NCBI RefSeq assembly: GCF_004210375.1
Contig: NW_027467782.1
Span: forward strand, 22,609,276 to 22,673,275
Direction of reading: 5' to 3'
DNA: 64,000 bases
Origin: Tachypleus tridentatus
Taxonomy: Eukaryota > Arthropoda > Merostomata > Xiphosura > Limulidae
The position numbers were made by a program, and so were the translations under genes. This document shows positions 15,024-26,818 of the stretch, piece by piece. The stretch's first letter is position 1. Each line of letters begins with the position of its first letter. Below the pieces are notes generated by a model. The model was not told the origin of the DNA, did not search any database, and saw nothing but the letters and a program-made list of their open reading frames with translations.

Positions 15024-15145
15024 ACTGTTTGTTTATTTTTGTTTAAAGTTAACTACACAAATACACAATGGGCTATCTGTGGCTGCCCATCACGCTTATC
15101 TAAACTTATTTTCTAGCATTATAAGTCCACAGATATATAGAAGTG
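15024..15145 (-). mobile_element. SINE-B copy, degenerate
   Basis: Minus-orientation SINE-B: GTTTAAAGTTAACTACACAAATAC tail region, then CAATGGGCTATCTGTG and ATAAGTCCACAGA from the head. Confidence 0.6.
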
Positions 15146-15361
15146 AAAGCCATTGAGTCATTGTTTAGGTAACACATATTAACCTATACCTGCATAAAAC
15201 ATAGTGGAGTTTTATATAAATAAAAATATAATCTATTTAAAAATGTAAAATATGCCATGTATCTGAATTATTATTTTACAATACAGTAAAACTACACTTA
15301 CTAAAATCATAATGTGTTGTTGTTTTCAGTCAGAAGAGCCTTTTAATATGACTGGAAAAGC

Positions 15362-15480
15362 AAGTGTGTGTTTTCTTCTACCAAAGCTACTTCGGGCTAT
15401 CTGCTGAGCTCACCGAGGGGAATCGCACCCCTAAATGTAGCGTTGTAAATCTATAAACATACCGCTGTACTAGCGGGTGT
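15362..15480 (-). mobile_element. SINE-C copy
   Basis: Third tRNA-derived SINE family, minus orientation: GTGTGTGTTTTCTTCTACC tail, CGGGCTATCTGCTGAGC, ACCGAGGGGAATCG (complement of a B box), AGCGTTGTAAAT and CCGCTGTACTAGCGGG. Also at 20086, 42518, 46208 and 49586. Confidence 0.8.
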
Positions 15481-15850
15481 GAGCTCTGAAAAAGCGAAAA
15501 CTATAAATCTAGTGTTATAATATGAAAAGATCAATATTGACACTTGTGGTGATGGCATCACTTCTAGCAGCTTGCCCTCTGACATTAGTGACATGATCAT
15601 ATTAAGCTGTCTGATGACATCCTGGTTTTTGGAAAAAAACATGGGTTTTCATAATAAGTATTTGAGAAAATTTTCATATTAAATTTGGTTATTTTTCCAA
15701 CATATATATTAATTAATTTAATTTTGCATATCACGTATATGTTCATCGCCTAATTAATTTAATAATATTTAATTAAATAAAGTATTACTTAGATATTGAT
15801 TAAGAATTTGCACTTCACCATATATTAATCACATTATTAATTAATCTTTA
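15481..15850. other. AT-rich DNA, nothing recognised
   Basis: Rich in TTAATT runs. The 63-residue open frame here shows no domain. Confidence 0.45.
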
Positions 15851-15851
15851 A

Positions 15852-16735
15852 TTAATAAATCTCCCCCAGTAACACCTCAACCACCCTCCCTCCTGGTATT
15901 GTCCTTTGGCAGATAGTGCATGGCCAGCAAGATCTGCTCACATCTCTGATGATTCCTGGGCAATGAACATAACTAGTGGATCTATCTGCTATCTTCTTTG
16001 CTCTTAGGTGTCCTTGCACAGTCAACTCGTGAATTTGTTTCATCAGTTGAGTCCTGTATTCTGTTGTTATGATTTGCAACACTTCCCCAGTATAATTTCT
16101 CTGTTTGATTTGGTACAGCAATTCCTTCTAATACTCTGCTCTATAAGTGCTTTGTCTTCTGCTTGATTTTCTCCATATATTGTCACAAAGATTGTGCAGT
16201 GAAAAGTGTTTTTTTACGCTTCATTCAATTCCTGCAAACCTACATTCGTGATATCACCTTTTGACCTTTGTAAGATCTTCGTGTTATGCTTGCTCTTATT
16301 TTCTTGAGTTCTATTGGTGACTGCCAGTGCTTCTTCCTTTATATATATACATGTTTTTCATACATATAGTCTTTGATAGGTCTGATATTGCACTCCCTTT
16401 TGTTTCTCTATTCTTTTGGTACCATCTCCTTAGTACCAAGTTTCTCCCAGGTATTGTCCCAAAGTTCCTGCAGTGGAGGGACTTTCTTTTATGATTCCTT
16501 CAGTTCCTACAAACCTACATTCGGGATGTCCCTTTTTGACATTTGTAAGGTCTTGATGTCTTGCTTGCTCTTCTTTTCTTGACCACTAGTGGTGACCACC
16601 AATGGCTCATCAATCTTTTTTCGGTCTGGTATCTAAGTTTCTACTAGCTGGTATGTTTCAAATAATTTGGTCAAATATGGATGTTTTATACTTGTTGTCT
16701 CTAGGTCTCCCCCATAATATAGTGCATTTAACTTT
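15852..16735 (-). pseudogene. Gypsy-type LTR retrotransposon, integrase remnant
   Basis: The minus-strand frame at 15852-16121 (89 aa) is the zinc-binding head of a Ty3/Gypsy-type integrase: a His pair (IHELTVQGHL) followed by CWPCTIC, then QRTIPGGRV. This HHCC domain assists integrase binding to DNA ends. Upstream on the same strand (16122-16735) is decayed, stop-broken sequence that reads like the linker before integrase. About 150 bp of the linker is present twice (about 16186-16340 and 16449-16590). No LTRs, catalytic integrase core or reverse transcriptase are visible, so this is a fragment of a dead copy. Confidence 0.75.
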
Positions 16736-17376
16736 ATTTTCTTAAGGGAAACCTTCTCATTGTAACCTTTGGTAGACTCCTGTTTCTAGTCAACTACCAG
16801 CTTTTTTAAAATAATAATCTCTTCAATATAAAACAAACGTATGTACAAAAATTATTTACACCATGAAATTTCACAGTTGTATCCAAAACTCTAAATAATT
16901 AATCTTTATTTTCAAATATCCACTTAGGCTGATTCAGTTTTAGTTTTTATTTCTTGTTTTTCTTGGTTAATTTTCGTGGTGTGTACAAATTTTTCTAATG
17001 GCTTTTCAAAGGATCATTATTTACGTTATTTGCCATTATTTATTATTATTTATATTATTTACATAACTTATCATTATTTACTTTAGCATCTGTTTCAAAG
17101 TTTTGTATTTTTTGTCTTTATTTGTACATTAATTGTACCTCATTAACACAGATATAATTACAAGTTTTTCTCAGCGGACGTCTTAGGGTTTTCATTTTCT
17201 TCTTGTTTTCTCTTTCTAATCTTTCAGTCACATCTCACAGAAATTTTTATTTATGACTCATAATGACAAGTTGGATATGAGGATTAATTATTTGTATTGT
17301 TAATGACACTTTCGACTGTTGGTAAAAATATTCTATTCTTAAATTTCAAAATTATGAGGAGTATTTTAAAAGGATG
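16736..17376. other. AT-rich DNA, nothing recognised
   Basis: Low-complexity TTATTATTT stretches around 17030-17100; no gene seen. Confidence 0.5.
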
Positions 17377-17760
17377 AGCTACCAGTTGTTAGTAACCATT
17401 CCTTCAATTGAAATCAGTTATGCTTATTGTCAGTAACCATTCCTTCAATTGAAATCAGTTATGCTTATTGTCAGTAACTATTCCTTCAGTTGAAAACAGT
17501 CATATTTGTTGTAAGTATCCATTCTTTCAGTTAACATCAGTCATATTTGTTGTCAATAACCTTTTTTTCACTTAACATCGGTCATATTTGTTGTTAGTAA
17601 CCATTCCTTCAGTTGAAGTCAGTTATGCTTGTTGTCAGTAACCATTCCTTCAGTAAATATCAGTCACACTTGTTGTCAGTAACCATTCCTTCAGTTAACG
17701 TTAGTCATATTTATTTTCAGTAACTGTTCGTTAAGTTAGCACCAGTCACATCGAAACTCA
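17377..17760. repeat. 41-bp minisatellite, about 9 units
   Basis: Tandem units around the core AGTAACCATTCCTTCAGTTG followed by a CAGT(T/C)AT...TTGTTGTC half. The period is about 41 bp and divergence is moderate, with the most similar units at the left. No coding role seen. Confidence 0.85.
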
Positions 17761-18285
17761 TTCTTTCCAGATCCACAGAAAATCTGAAGTTAGGCCTAAA
17801 TAATGATTAATTTCTGTCAGGTGTGTCAGCTAAAATACATACTTTTGTATGAAAGTCTTAGTAGCACTAAGTTTCACATTTGTATAGCATAGAATCCTTA
17901 TTATATCACTGGAGAGGAAAAGGTTTTGTATGTCTGGTTAGATTTATGAAACATCAATTAAAAATTAGCTATCATCAAATAATGTTAATGGTTAGGTACG
18001 AGGTTTAAAGGCAAATGTAAAAAGACAAAAATTGATATTGAGATGGATTTTGTCATGGCTGTGTTTGTGGAGTGGTTCTACAATATCTTTGTTTTTCTTT
18101 TTAATAGAATTAGAGAACGGCTTTGCAAAACAGATGCAACAGGCTTCAGAGAGCCATGAGAAAGCTGTAGACATCTTAAAGCAGCAGCTACAAGATCTGC
18201 AGAAGCAGATGGAAAGCAGTCTGCAGGGAGACACTGACACCAAACTACAGGTATGATCTCTTACTGGTATCTGCTACTAGAATAG

Positions 18286-18395
18286 GGCCCTCAGTGGTTC
18301 AGTGATAATTTTGCAGGCTTATAACACTAAACATTGGGATTCATCACATGTGGTGGGCAGATCGCAACTAGCTCATTGTGTAGAATAGCAAATAT
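18286..18395 (+). mobile_element. SINE-B copy in intron
   Basis: Diverged SINE-B just after the first MTUS-like exon: CCCTCAGTGGTTCAGTGATA, TTATAACACTAAA, ATGTGGTGGGCAGAT, CTCATTGTGTAGAA. Confidence 0.6.
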
Positions 18396-19366
18396 AGGTT
18401 GAGAAATGAGATAGACACTTTAGAAGAACATCTTTAAACAACTACAGTATTAAACCAATAATAATAATGATAATATACAACTTATTTCATAAAATTAGAA
18501 AATTCATTTACAAAATTTTCTGGATGTTTGTTATTCAACTGATTACCAATTTTGTGGAAACAATACTAAAATTATTTCAACTTTCCTACTTTGAAGTAAG
18601 TTTGTCAAAAAATATTTCTACGGCTTAATTTTCTGTTTTCTTGAAATAAAAGATATTCCATATTATTAACTTTTCTATTTTAAACTTGTTTTCTTAAGAA
18701 AGTCTTATAAGCAACATGGCATAAATAAAATATATAATTTTCGAAAATCAACTTGTATATTACTGGTAAGTGTGTTTTGTTTTTTAAGAATGATTACCAT
18801 TTCATTCTCCAGTATGTTGCATTTGTCTTTATAAACTGAAATTGTTTATACCCAAATCCAGGACTTTAAAAATAGGTAAACTTCATCGGTATTGAGTTTT
18901 AACAACGAAGCCTGATAGAAGAGACTCATTGTCGCTTAACTTGGTCAAGCAGCTACCCAGTAATGATATTATTTTTTTATTTCATCATTTTAATGCCCTC
19001 TAGTGGAGTAATTTTATGAAAGAGATACATTTCCATAAATTTGCTGATGTGACAAGCTAATGTTTACTAAAATATTCATTTTTTTCTACATTAAATAATG
19101 GAATATTTTTAATACCCGTGTAGATTAATGATTTTATAATCCCACCCCCAAACCAAACAAACAACATACACTCAAAGAAAGTAAGTGAATTTATCTACAG
19201 AAAACACTTAAATATTGTGTGATATGTTAATATCATTAGTGAGTTTTAGTCTGTTTTAAACAAAAAATAAAAACACACTTATATGAAGGGTAAAATAAAT
19301 AACATACTAAATCATGGATGATTATATTATTACTTACATATAAAGGTATAAGAAAAGAGGCTACAA

Positions 19367-19480
19367 TGTTTGTTTGTTTGTTTGTTTGTTTTTTATGAAT
19401 ATTTGCACTAAGCTACAAAAGGGCTAATTGCTTTAATGGTCCCTAACTTTGAACTGATAAACTAGAAGTATAGAAGACAG
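19367..19480 (-). mobile_element. SINE-A fragment in intron
   Basis: TTTGTTTGTTTG tail, GCACTAAGCTACAAAAGGGC and GTCCCTAACTTTGAA correspond to the tail half of SINE-A; the head is missing. Confidence 0.55.
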
Positions 19481-20085
19481 TCAACAACAATCTACAGTCA
19501 ACTACTAGGTTACTCTAATATAATATAAGCATATAATTATCAAACTTATAATACACCAATGGAACAAAAAACGAGATCTTGCAGCAACTGGCTGCAAACT
19601 ATAGACTTTTGAATTCACAATAATGAAACATTTAGCCACTCACTACCAACTCGTCCCAAATAAAAACACATCTGTGAGAGAAAAACTACATCATTAACTA
19701 TACTATTGGTTATACCTGTTGAAATAAAAGGAATACATTTTCTTTGCAGAGGGTTCTTGATCAGAAATGTTATCTTGAGAAAGAAGTAGAAAGCCTTCAA
19801 ACTGTACTCGAGTTCAAGGTTGCAGACATGCATCGCCTTCATAAAGAAAACCTGGAAATGCAAAAAGAGGTTATTTTTACTTTTTTTATTGTATTTTTAT
19901 TGCAATATTTATTTAGGCTTTAAATATATAAAAACAAAGAAATATAGGCAGCTACGCTACACTATTGCATTGTGTTAAGTAACACAGTTTCACATTGTTA
20001 GCATCAAATAGTGATCTGGACATATTATATTATAAACTATGTAAAAATAGTTAAACAAAATAATTAACCATTACAATCACATAGT

Positions 20086-20205
20086 GTGTGTGTGTTTCTT
20101 ATAGCAAAGCCACATCGGGTTATCTCCTCAGCCCACCGAGGGGAATCGAACCCCTTATTTTAGCGTTGTAAATCCGGAGACATACCGCTGTACTAGCGGG
20201 GGGGC
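20086..20205 (-). mobile_element. SINE-C copy in intron
   Basis: One of the best-preserved SINE-C copies: GTGTGTGTTTCTTATAGC, AGCCCACCGAGGGGAATCGA, AGCGTTGTAAATCCGGAGAC, CCGCTGTACTAGCGG. In sense orientation the head has a clear B box (GGGTTCGATTCCCC). Confidence 0.85.
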
Positions 20206-20321
20206 CAATCAAATAGTTATGTAGATTTATTACTTATGCAAGTATAGTCAAATACAAACAACATATTGTTTGGATCAGTGAGCCGTATAGGCTTGTCACA
20301 TTATTCGAGAGCATATATATA

Positions 20322-21807
20322 CTCTTCAAAAAAAGAAACGCAAAAGGCAAAATTTGAGAAAAATTGTTAACAAGTTTATTCCGGGTAGTTCTGTATGACA
20401 TGTGTGAAACTTTACGCATTCACTGCTGAACATCCAAAGTCTGCAAAGGCGAAGTCCACGCTCACTAGTTGAAGTTTAACGTCATTCAACGTCAAAAACG
20501 AGTATGTCCCCGTGAGCATCAATAACTGCTTGGCATCTCCTGCCCATGGAAGCAATGAGATGACGAATCACATCCTGTGGAATGGCTGTCCACTCAGCCT
20601 GCAAAGCTGCTGCAAGCTGAGATAGAGTCTGCGGTGGAGGTTGTCGCCGTCACAGACGTCGGTCCAAATCGTCCCAAAGATGTTCTATGGGGTTTTAATC
20701 TGGTAATCTGGAGGGCCAGGGAAGAACGTTGATGTTGTGGTGTCTCAAGAAGACAGTGGCGCGTCGGGCTGTGTGAGGACGGGCGTTGTCATGTTGAAAA
20801 ACGTCGTTGACGTTCATCATGATGGGTTGCACATGGGGCCTAAGAATCTCGTCGACGTATTGTTGAGCCGTAAGATTCCCTCGAATGTGCAAAAGGTCTG
20901 TTCTGGCACTGTAGGCGAGGGCAGCCCACATCATGACGCTGCCATCACCAAATCTGTCAACTTCCTGCACACAGTTTGCTGTAAAACGTTCACCTCGGCG
21001 ATGGTCAACACGGGTCCTTCCATCCTGCCTACGAAGCATAAAACGTGATTCATCGCTGAACCAAATATGCCTCCATCGTCGATTAGGCCATACCCGATGT
21101 GCCCGAGTCCACTGCAGCCGTGCTTGACGATGTTGCTGGGTGAGGATGACGCCTCTGACTGGACGTTGAGGTCGGATTCCTGCATCTCGTAGACGGTTGC
21201 GTACGGTCTGATCGGAAATCCTACGTAGCCCTGGTATGGTTTAGGCAGTAGACGTCGCAGTGGTGATCCTATCCCGAAGGTGACGTAACCGGATGTAGCG
21301 ATCTTGTGCGGGCATGGTCACACGAGGTCTGCGAGATGGACGGTCACGAGTTGATCCATGTTGTTGGTGACGATTCCATAGCCTTATGATGGTGCTTGGG
21401 TGGACATTCACAGCTCTGGCAACATCTGATCGAAATTCGCCTCCTTCCAAGGGACCAATGGCGTTGTTGCGCTGTGCTTCTGTCAGTCTTGGCGTAACTG
21501 TATTGCGTGTCGGTGGCTTAACACTGAGCTATGGAAACCGAGAACCCGTCACTTTTATAGGGATTTTGCACATGTTGCACGTGCAGAACATGCAGATCTC
21601 TCGAACAAATGTATTGGACACGAATGCGCTTTGGCGAAAGATCCGATGTTTTCCTCCGTTTTCAAAGTGCACAACTTTTATTGTCATTTTGGTCTGACAA
21701 TTAGTGCCTTAACACGTGTAACATCACATACTCTGAGCTTGTAACGTTATTACATATATTTCTCTTTAAAATAAAAAATATCCATTTGCGTTTCTTTTTT
21801 TGAAGAG
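20322..21807 (-). mobile_element. Tc1-like DNA transposon, second family
   Basis: Near-perfect inverted repeats of about 25 bp (CTCTTCAAAAAAAGAAACGC at the left and its complement at the right), with TA at both borders; length 1486 bp. Sits in the intron between MTUS-like exons 2 and 3, opposite to the gene. Less decayed than the 12-kb element, so probably a younger insertion. Confidence 0.93.
20482..21495 (-). pseudogene. Tc1-like transposase with nonsense codons
   Basis: A DD34E transposase of about 338 codons that stays in a single frame from end to end. Seen in order: PRLTEAQRNNAIG; a helix-turn-helix (VARAVNVHPSTIIRLWNRH); basic RPSRRPRVT; a second DNA-binding part (RISDQTVRNRL); IWFSDESRF (Asp 1); VFQHDNARPHTARR (Asp 2); and PD*NPIEHLWDD (Glu 34 residues after Asp 2). 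Damage is three stops: TAA after TATSTA, TAA where Leu is expected in PDLNPIE, and TGA in RL*RRQ, the last fitting CGA to TGA. The expected start codon reads ACG. With only point changes it is recently dead. Confidence 0.88.
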
Positions 21808-22045
21808 TATATACTGTTAAACACACTATCACATTGTTTGGATCAAAGAGCCATCTTTTAGAATTGTTACATTATTATAGAATATGTAAACAAGTTTATT
21901 TGTTTATATTTCAAATTAAAGTTTAATTTTGTGTATTAAATCGCTAGTTGGATAAGTTACCATCTGCAAGACAAGAGATTCAGAAGCTGAAGGCAAGAAA
22001 TTAAGATTTACAAGCGATGTTGGACGAGAAAGTTCGAATTGAGAG

Positions 22046-23831
22046 GTAATAGGAGTTCCAGCAACTAGACTACTGCTAAGTCCAAAGTGAACTAAATCAT
22101 TTGAAGTTGTGATCAAATACGATTACCAGTTTACAGGTTAACTGTAAACGTATGACCAAACAGCAAACACCACAATCATAATTAAGGAGTGTCTTCTCAT
22201 TTTACTGATTTAATTCCAAGTTTATTTGCATTGATATCGTTATTGTTTGTACAGTTATTGTTAAAGATTAAATTAAAACAACAATTATTTGTAAGAACCT
22301 TTTGAGATTTTAATTTCATATTACGTTTTATTGCTTTCTTCTTGACACAAAAAGCTGGTGCCAGCTGTTGTTATTTATTTAGTGTAACTGTGTAGTGAAC
22401 TACATTTTCCTTGATACAAGTGAATTAACCATAACTATGTGTATTTGTTTCAATTATAATCCATTAAGAATATATCCAGTTTAGATTAAGTTACTTTTTG
22501 TATCTAATTGTTTAACATAATCAGGGGAAACAGTAGTGTTAACTTCTTTGATATGATTTATTTTATCCTCATTTCATCCAACATAATGTCATAATGAGGC
22601 TTAACATATCCCACGAGAGTGTCATTAGAAGTGATCTAGTCCATTATGGGTTTAACTTTTGTTTTTTTAGAACAATGAGTGTTTCTATTTAGCTTATTGT
22701 GTTAAGTAATCTATGAATTACTTTTAGTTTCAATGAAATAATTCGATAATTTTAATTTACTTTTTTCAGGATTTCTCTTAGACTATAGTTTAACCATGTT
22801 CTTCTGTAATTTGACAATACTGAAAGTAAAATATAGAAACCTTAAAAGTAAAATATTTATTGAACATAAAATCACAAATTAATTCTAATATAAAACAACA
22901 GCAACTTTTACTGTAGACAGGTTCTAAGATCAATTATTACGACAGCTCAGCAGATTGTGACATTTTAATGATTACAACAGACAGTGTTATTTTAATGATT
23001 ACAACAGACAGTGCCATTTCAATGATTACTCTCGTGACTTCTATAAAATTACTGTTAACTATATTTATGACTTAATCACTTAAGTTGTTCATGAGTAAAC
23101 ATAAGATCGTAAACTTGACTTATTAGTTGTTAATAGTACAGACTCAAATTACTATATTTCATCTAATCTAGTCAAAGACTGTCTAATCTGATAAAAAAAC
23201 TAATCATAATTTAATCGAGCATAACACAGTTCAAAACGTGTTTTGTAAAAGTGTGTATAGAAATAGAACACTTATTCCACCAATGACTTTAATTATAAAC
23301 ATGTTACTATGAACTATGTAAACATGACAGCTCATTATTAGAATCAAACAACTATCTAGACTTGTTATGTTGTTACAGACTATGTAAACACCACATCTTT
23401 AAGGATCAAATAATGTAATGCATGCATGTGGAGGTTATTTGTTTTTAATAAAAGTATATCTGCAGAAACATGAAACGATTTTAACACAGCCACCAATATA
23501 AAACAGGTTTTGCTTTGAAACTATACATTATACATTAAGATATGATATTTGTCCCATCACTGAAAATCCATTAGTTTAAGCATTAGCTCAAAACTGGGAA
23601 TTTTCAGCTGTCTGACATACCACAAATAGTTCTATACTAAAATAATTTGTACCTGGTTTATAATCCATCAGTTGTCAGATATTATTTCTGACAATATATG
23701 TCATGAAAATAAGAATAAAATAAGATTAACTTGTACAAAGAACAAACTAGATCTGTTTTGCTTTGTTCAAGAAAATCGTTAGATAGTAACTGTGGTCTGA
23801 CTAAGTTTGTCTTTCATATTTCAACTTGCAG
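22046..23831 (+). other. MTUS-like intron 3
   Basis: Intron between exons ending CGAATTGAGAG and starting ACAGTTAAACAG. About 22950-23035 has three imperfect 30-bp units around TTTTAATGATTACAACAGAC. Otherwise AT-rich with no gene. Confidence 0.5.
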
Positions 23832-25010
23832 ACAGTTAAACAGTGAAAGTCTACACCTGAAGTAAGAGTTTGAGAAAGAGATTAAATCAAAGTCTCGATT
23901 ATCTATGGAGAAAAAAGAACTTCAGTGGAGACTGAAGTTAGTAATGGAAGTAAATGTTTTGCTGTCAACAATGTCTGATTGTACATTTTGTTAATAAGAT
24001 AAGTACATAAATGAAAAAATACCCAATACCAGGACACGAATGTGGTGGGTCATTATGTAGAATGCTAGGGCGTTTTTTGTTTTTTAGGTACTAACGATGT
24101 AAAACACAAATTGTGTTTGAGGGGGAGGGAACATCCACTACCAAGTTCAACCTCATATGTGTAGTATAAAAGAGAAAAGGAACAGTTGCATCTTTACATT
24201 CTTTCACTGTTTGCAGAAAAAGGGTGGTTATTGAGAGAAAAATTTGAATGAATATTTAGAACATTCAAAAACCTTTAATATTCATTTATGATTTTTAAGT
24301 ATATAAAACATTATAAATATTTGATCTTTATGAAAACTTTGAAATCTTTATCTAGAGTCATCGGAAATCCTGGATAAACTTTCACATGACGAGTCACTGT
24401 TGAAATGTCCAGTTCAAATGTCTATGTTCCTGAATGAACTCTATACCAGTCAAACACAGGGAGGAAGAGGTTCTGGCAATCACAGACAGGTCACTGCTTG
24501 GGGAAGTTCTCCAAATAGGGTGTCAAGTCGTAAAAACTGTAACTATTCTGGTAGACCATCAACTGAATCCTCACCTTTTACACCTACTGCAAAAAGATTC
24601 GATATTCCAAGCAACCTGATTCTGTTAATGGTGCTCTAAAACGATCTCATTCAAACAAGTAATTAATATAAGAAAGGGACAGAAACGATAATTCTCGTAT
24701 CACCGAAGCCCTTGATGATCAGAGTACAAGAAAAGAACATACAGAGAATGATGATCAGATATCAAAACAACAGAATAATCTCAATTTGAACGTGCCTCAC
24801 CCAAGAAATGATGAACGTGAAGATGAAGAATCACATCCAATGACAGGTCATCACCATGATTCTATAAGATCGGTTGCCTTTTGCCCAAACAGTATGACAC
24901 CTTCACTGAGCGTTTGTTTCGATGAAGGTTCCAGACTTCTCGAGTTCACAGACAACGAAGCTCAAGACAGAAGAGAAAATGAACACTATGAATGGACATT
25001 GGAACTCTAA

Positions 25011-26125
25011 AGACTTCAGCACTTTAATTCTGGTCAGTTTTAAGAGCATCTCTTATCTATTTTGACTATCATAAATTATATAAAATTTATAGAAGAGACT
25101 GGTTATGTCTAAGAATAGTAATACTTACATTTATTTAAATAATTAGTAAACCTATTGCAGTAACATTGTAAATAGGATTAGAAAAGACGAAATACTTATG
25201 GTATAAGTAGTAAAAAAATATATAGCTAAGAAAAACTTATCACTGCTTGTTGATTTTTTTTCTCCTAAGACTTCAAGAGCTATACTTATTTTACCAGCAT
25301 TGTTACAAAAATATTTGTTTTTATTATGAAAGTTATTTGTAGACTATACGTTAATCTTGTAAACAAGTATCTGTACGTCGAACAAAAAACCTAACATCAC
25401 GAACAAATATCTATTGCCAGGCGGTCGTTTGATATTTAACCCTATACAGTGCATAGTGTTTCCGACTGCGTATCAGAAGTTGTAATATATCTGTTATTTA
25501 CATATGTTTCTGATGATATTTCTAAAACTTTGAACTTTATATTTGGTGAATTATTTTGGTTTTTTAGCGTAGTTTGAATATTTTGAAAGTGTTACATAAT
25601 AGCTCACAATGGTATAGCTTGTTCAAAACATTCCAAAACGTTTCATTTTCATATAGAATATAACTATATTGATCTTATTACGTACATGTGCTACTGTATC
25701 TCTAAAGATCTAACATTATTCTATAATGTTGAATATACGAGTAAATATTTTACTGTTGATCTACCCTACATTATATCAAAGCGAAGTCTTGTGGGTTTGA
25801 TTTTTCAGTGCAAATCGTACCTTCTGCTTCAAAGCACGCTGTCAGAGTCGACATCTGGCGGTGTCCTTCGTAAAGTTTCTAGATGATATATAATGATATT
25901 TTTTTTGTCTCTCGTTTTAAAAAAAACAAAACAGTTTTCTAGTTATATTCGAAGAAAAACTTTTTGTATCATAAAATACATCAAATAATGGCGAATTGTT
26001 ATTTATTTGTTGATATAATTCAAAATTAAGTTTCATTTGTATATGAATAGTTTAAAAATTGAGGGTTAGCAGTGACGAACAGATGCAGTGACTATGACTA
26101 AGCACGCCCTCTATATTCCTGCACT
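25011..26125. other. Downstream of the MTUS-like pseudogene, nothing recognised
   Basis: AT-rich. No poly(A) site could be assigned with confidence and no exon was recognised. Confidence 0.4.
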
Positions 26126-26260
26126 CAATTACACAACCACCTTCAAACATGTGGTCAGCTATCGGCCAGTTTCCTCTTTCTTTGTGAAGCTGACAACAAC
26201 CAAAGAAGGTCGAAACGTTGTTCGATCCTCCACATAGAGCTTTCTCTATCCATACCAGCC
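26126..26260 (+). mobile_element. Penelope-like terminus, second copy
   Basis: Plus-orientation relative of 11906-12065. The hammerhead-like part lies at 26186-26223 (CTGACAA, an ACC/GGT helix around an A-rich loop, GAAA, then GTTGTTC) but is more decayed: the seventh core base is no longer followed by GA. The flanking sequence GCACGCCCTCTATATTCCTG belongs to the same family. Confidence 0.5.
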
Positions 26261-26564
26261 TTTTTTACATATGTTTACTTGTTTGTCGTGTTGTATCGGT
26301 GGCTCAAACAACTTTGGCAATTTTCTCGTCTGACATCACGTATCTTGGCCCAGCTGTAGCTTCCAGCGACGGGTTTGTTGCAATTTCCTGCTCAATCGTG
26401 AGAGAATTGTTCAAGTAACTGCCCGTGTAGTTTTGTTCTTGTGTCTTTTATCGGTAACTTTGTCGTTCGTCCAGGTAGAAAATATAGACTTTTATTCAAT
26501 AATGGTCGAGGGAGCCCATTTTTAATTTCACCCAAAGTCTCCTGAATTGGTGGATTTTATTGGT

Positions 26565-26818
26565 TTAGTTTGTTTTGAATTTCGCGCAAAGCTACACGAG
26601 GGATATCAGCGTTCGCCGTCCCTAACTTAGCAGTGTAAGACTAGAGGGAGAGCAGCTAGTCATTACCACCCACCGCTAACTCTTGGAATACTCTTTTAGC
26701 AACACATAGAGAGATTGACTGTCACAGCCCCACGGCTGTTTTGGTGTGACGGGGATTGGAACCCGTGACCCTCAGATTACGAGTCGAGTGCTTTAATCAC
26801 CTGGCGATTTCAGGCCAG
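26565..26818 (-). mobile_element. SINE-A copy
   Basis: Nearly full-length SINE-A, minus orientation: TTTGAATTTCGCGCAAAGC near the tail, CACCCACCGCTAACTCTTGG in the body, and the tRNA-like head with GATTACGAGTCGAGTGC. Good B-box complement (GGATTGGAACCCG). Confidence 0.88.

Larger units (their letters stand above)
19984..23425. repeat. Diffuse repeat of about 70-80 bp in MTUS-like introns
   Basis: Related short blocks at about 19986-20050, 20262-20310, 21829-21895 and 23322-23420 share a CACATTGTTTGGATCAAA-like core, a TTGTTACATTATT-like middle and TATGTAAACA. They are separated by the Tc1-like element, a SINE and exon 3, so the span is not continuous repeat. Confidence 0.45.
18108..25010 (+). 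pseudogene. MTUS-like coiled-coil gene, 3' exons, degenerate
   Basis: Five exons with GT/AG borders: 18108-18250, 19750-19869, 21948-22045, 23832 to about 23940, and 24358-25010. The first four joins keep one frame and encode coiled coil. The stretch SKSRLSMEKKELQWRLK, with a Ser/Thr-rich tail after it, resembles the C-terminus of MTUS1/MTUS2 (ATIP) microtubule-associated proteins. Breaks: TAA in exon 3 (KARN*DLQ), TAA in exon 4 (HLK*EFE), a frameshift near 24605 and two stops near 24660-24675, after which an acidic tail frame runs on to a TAA at 25008-25010. Intact introns mean it is not a processed copy. It could be a duplicated gene that decayed, or sequence errors in a live gene. Upstream exons are not visible. 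Confidence 0.62.

Noticed and set aside
20737-21697. Plus-strand frames of 103 aa, twice
   Set aside because: Antisense shadows of the Tc1-like transposase on the minus strand.
25686-25886. 66-aa plus-strand frame
   Set aside because: AT-rich background, no homology or splice context.
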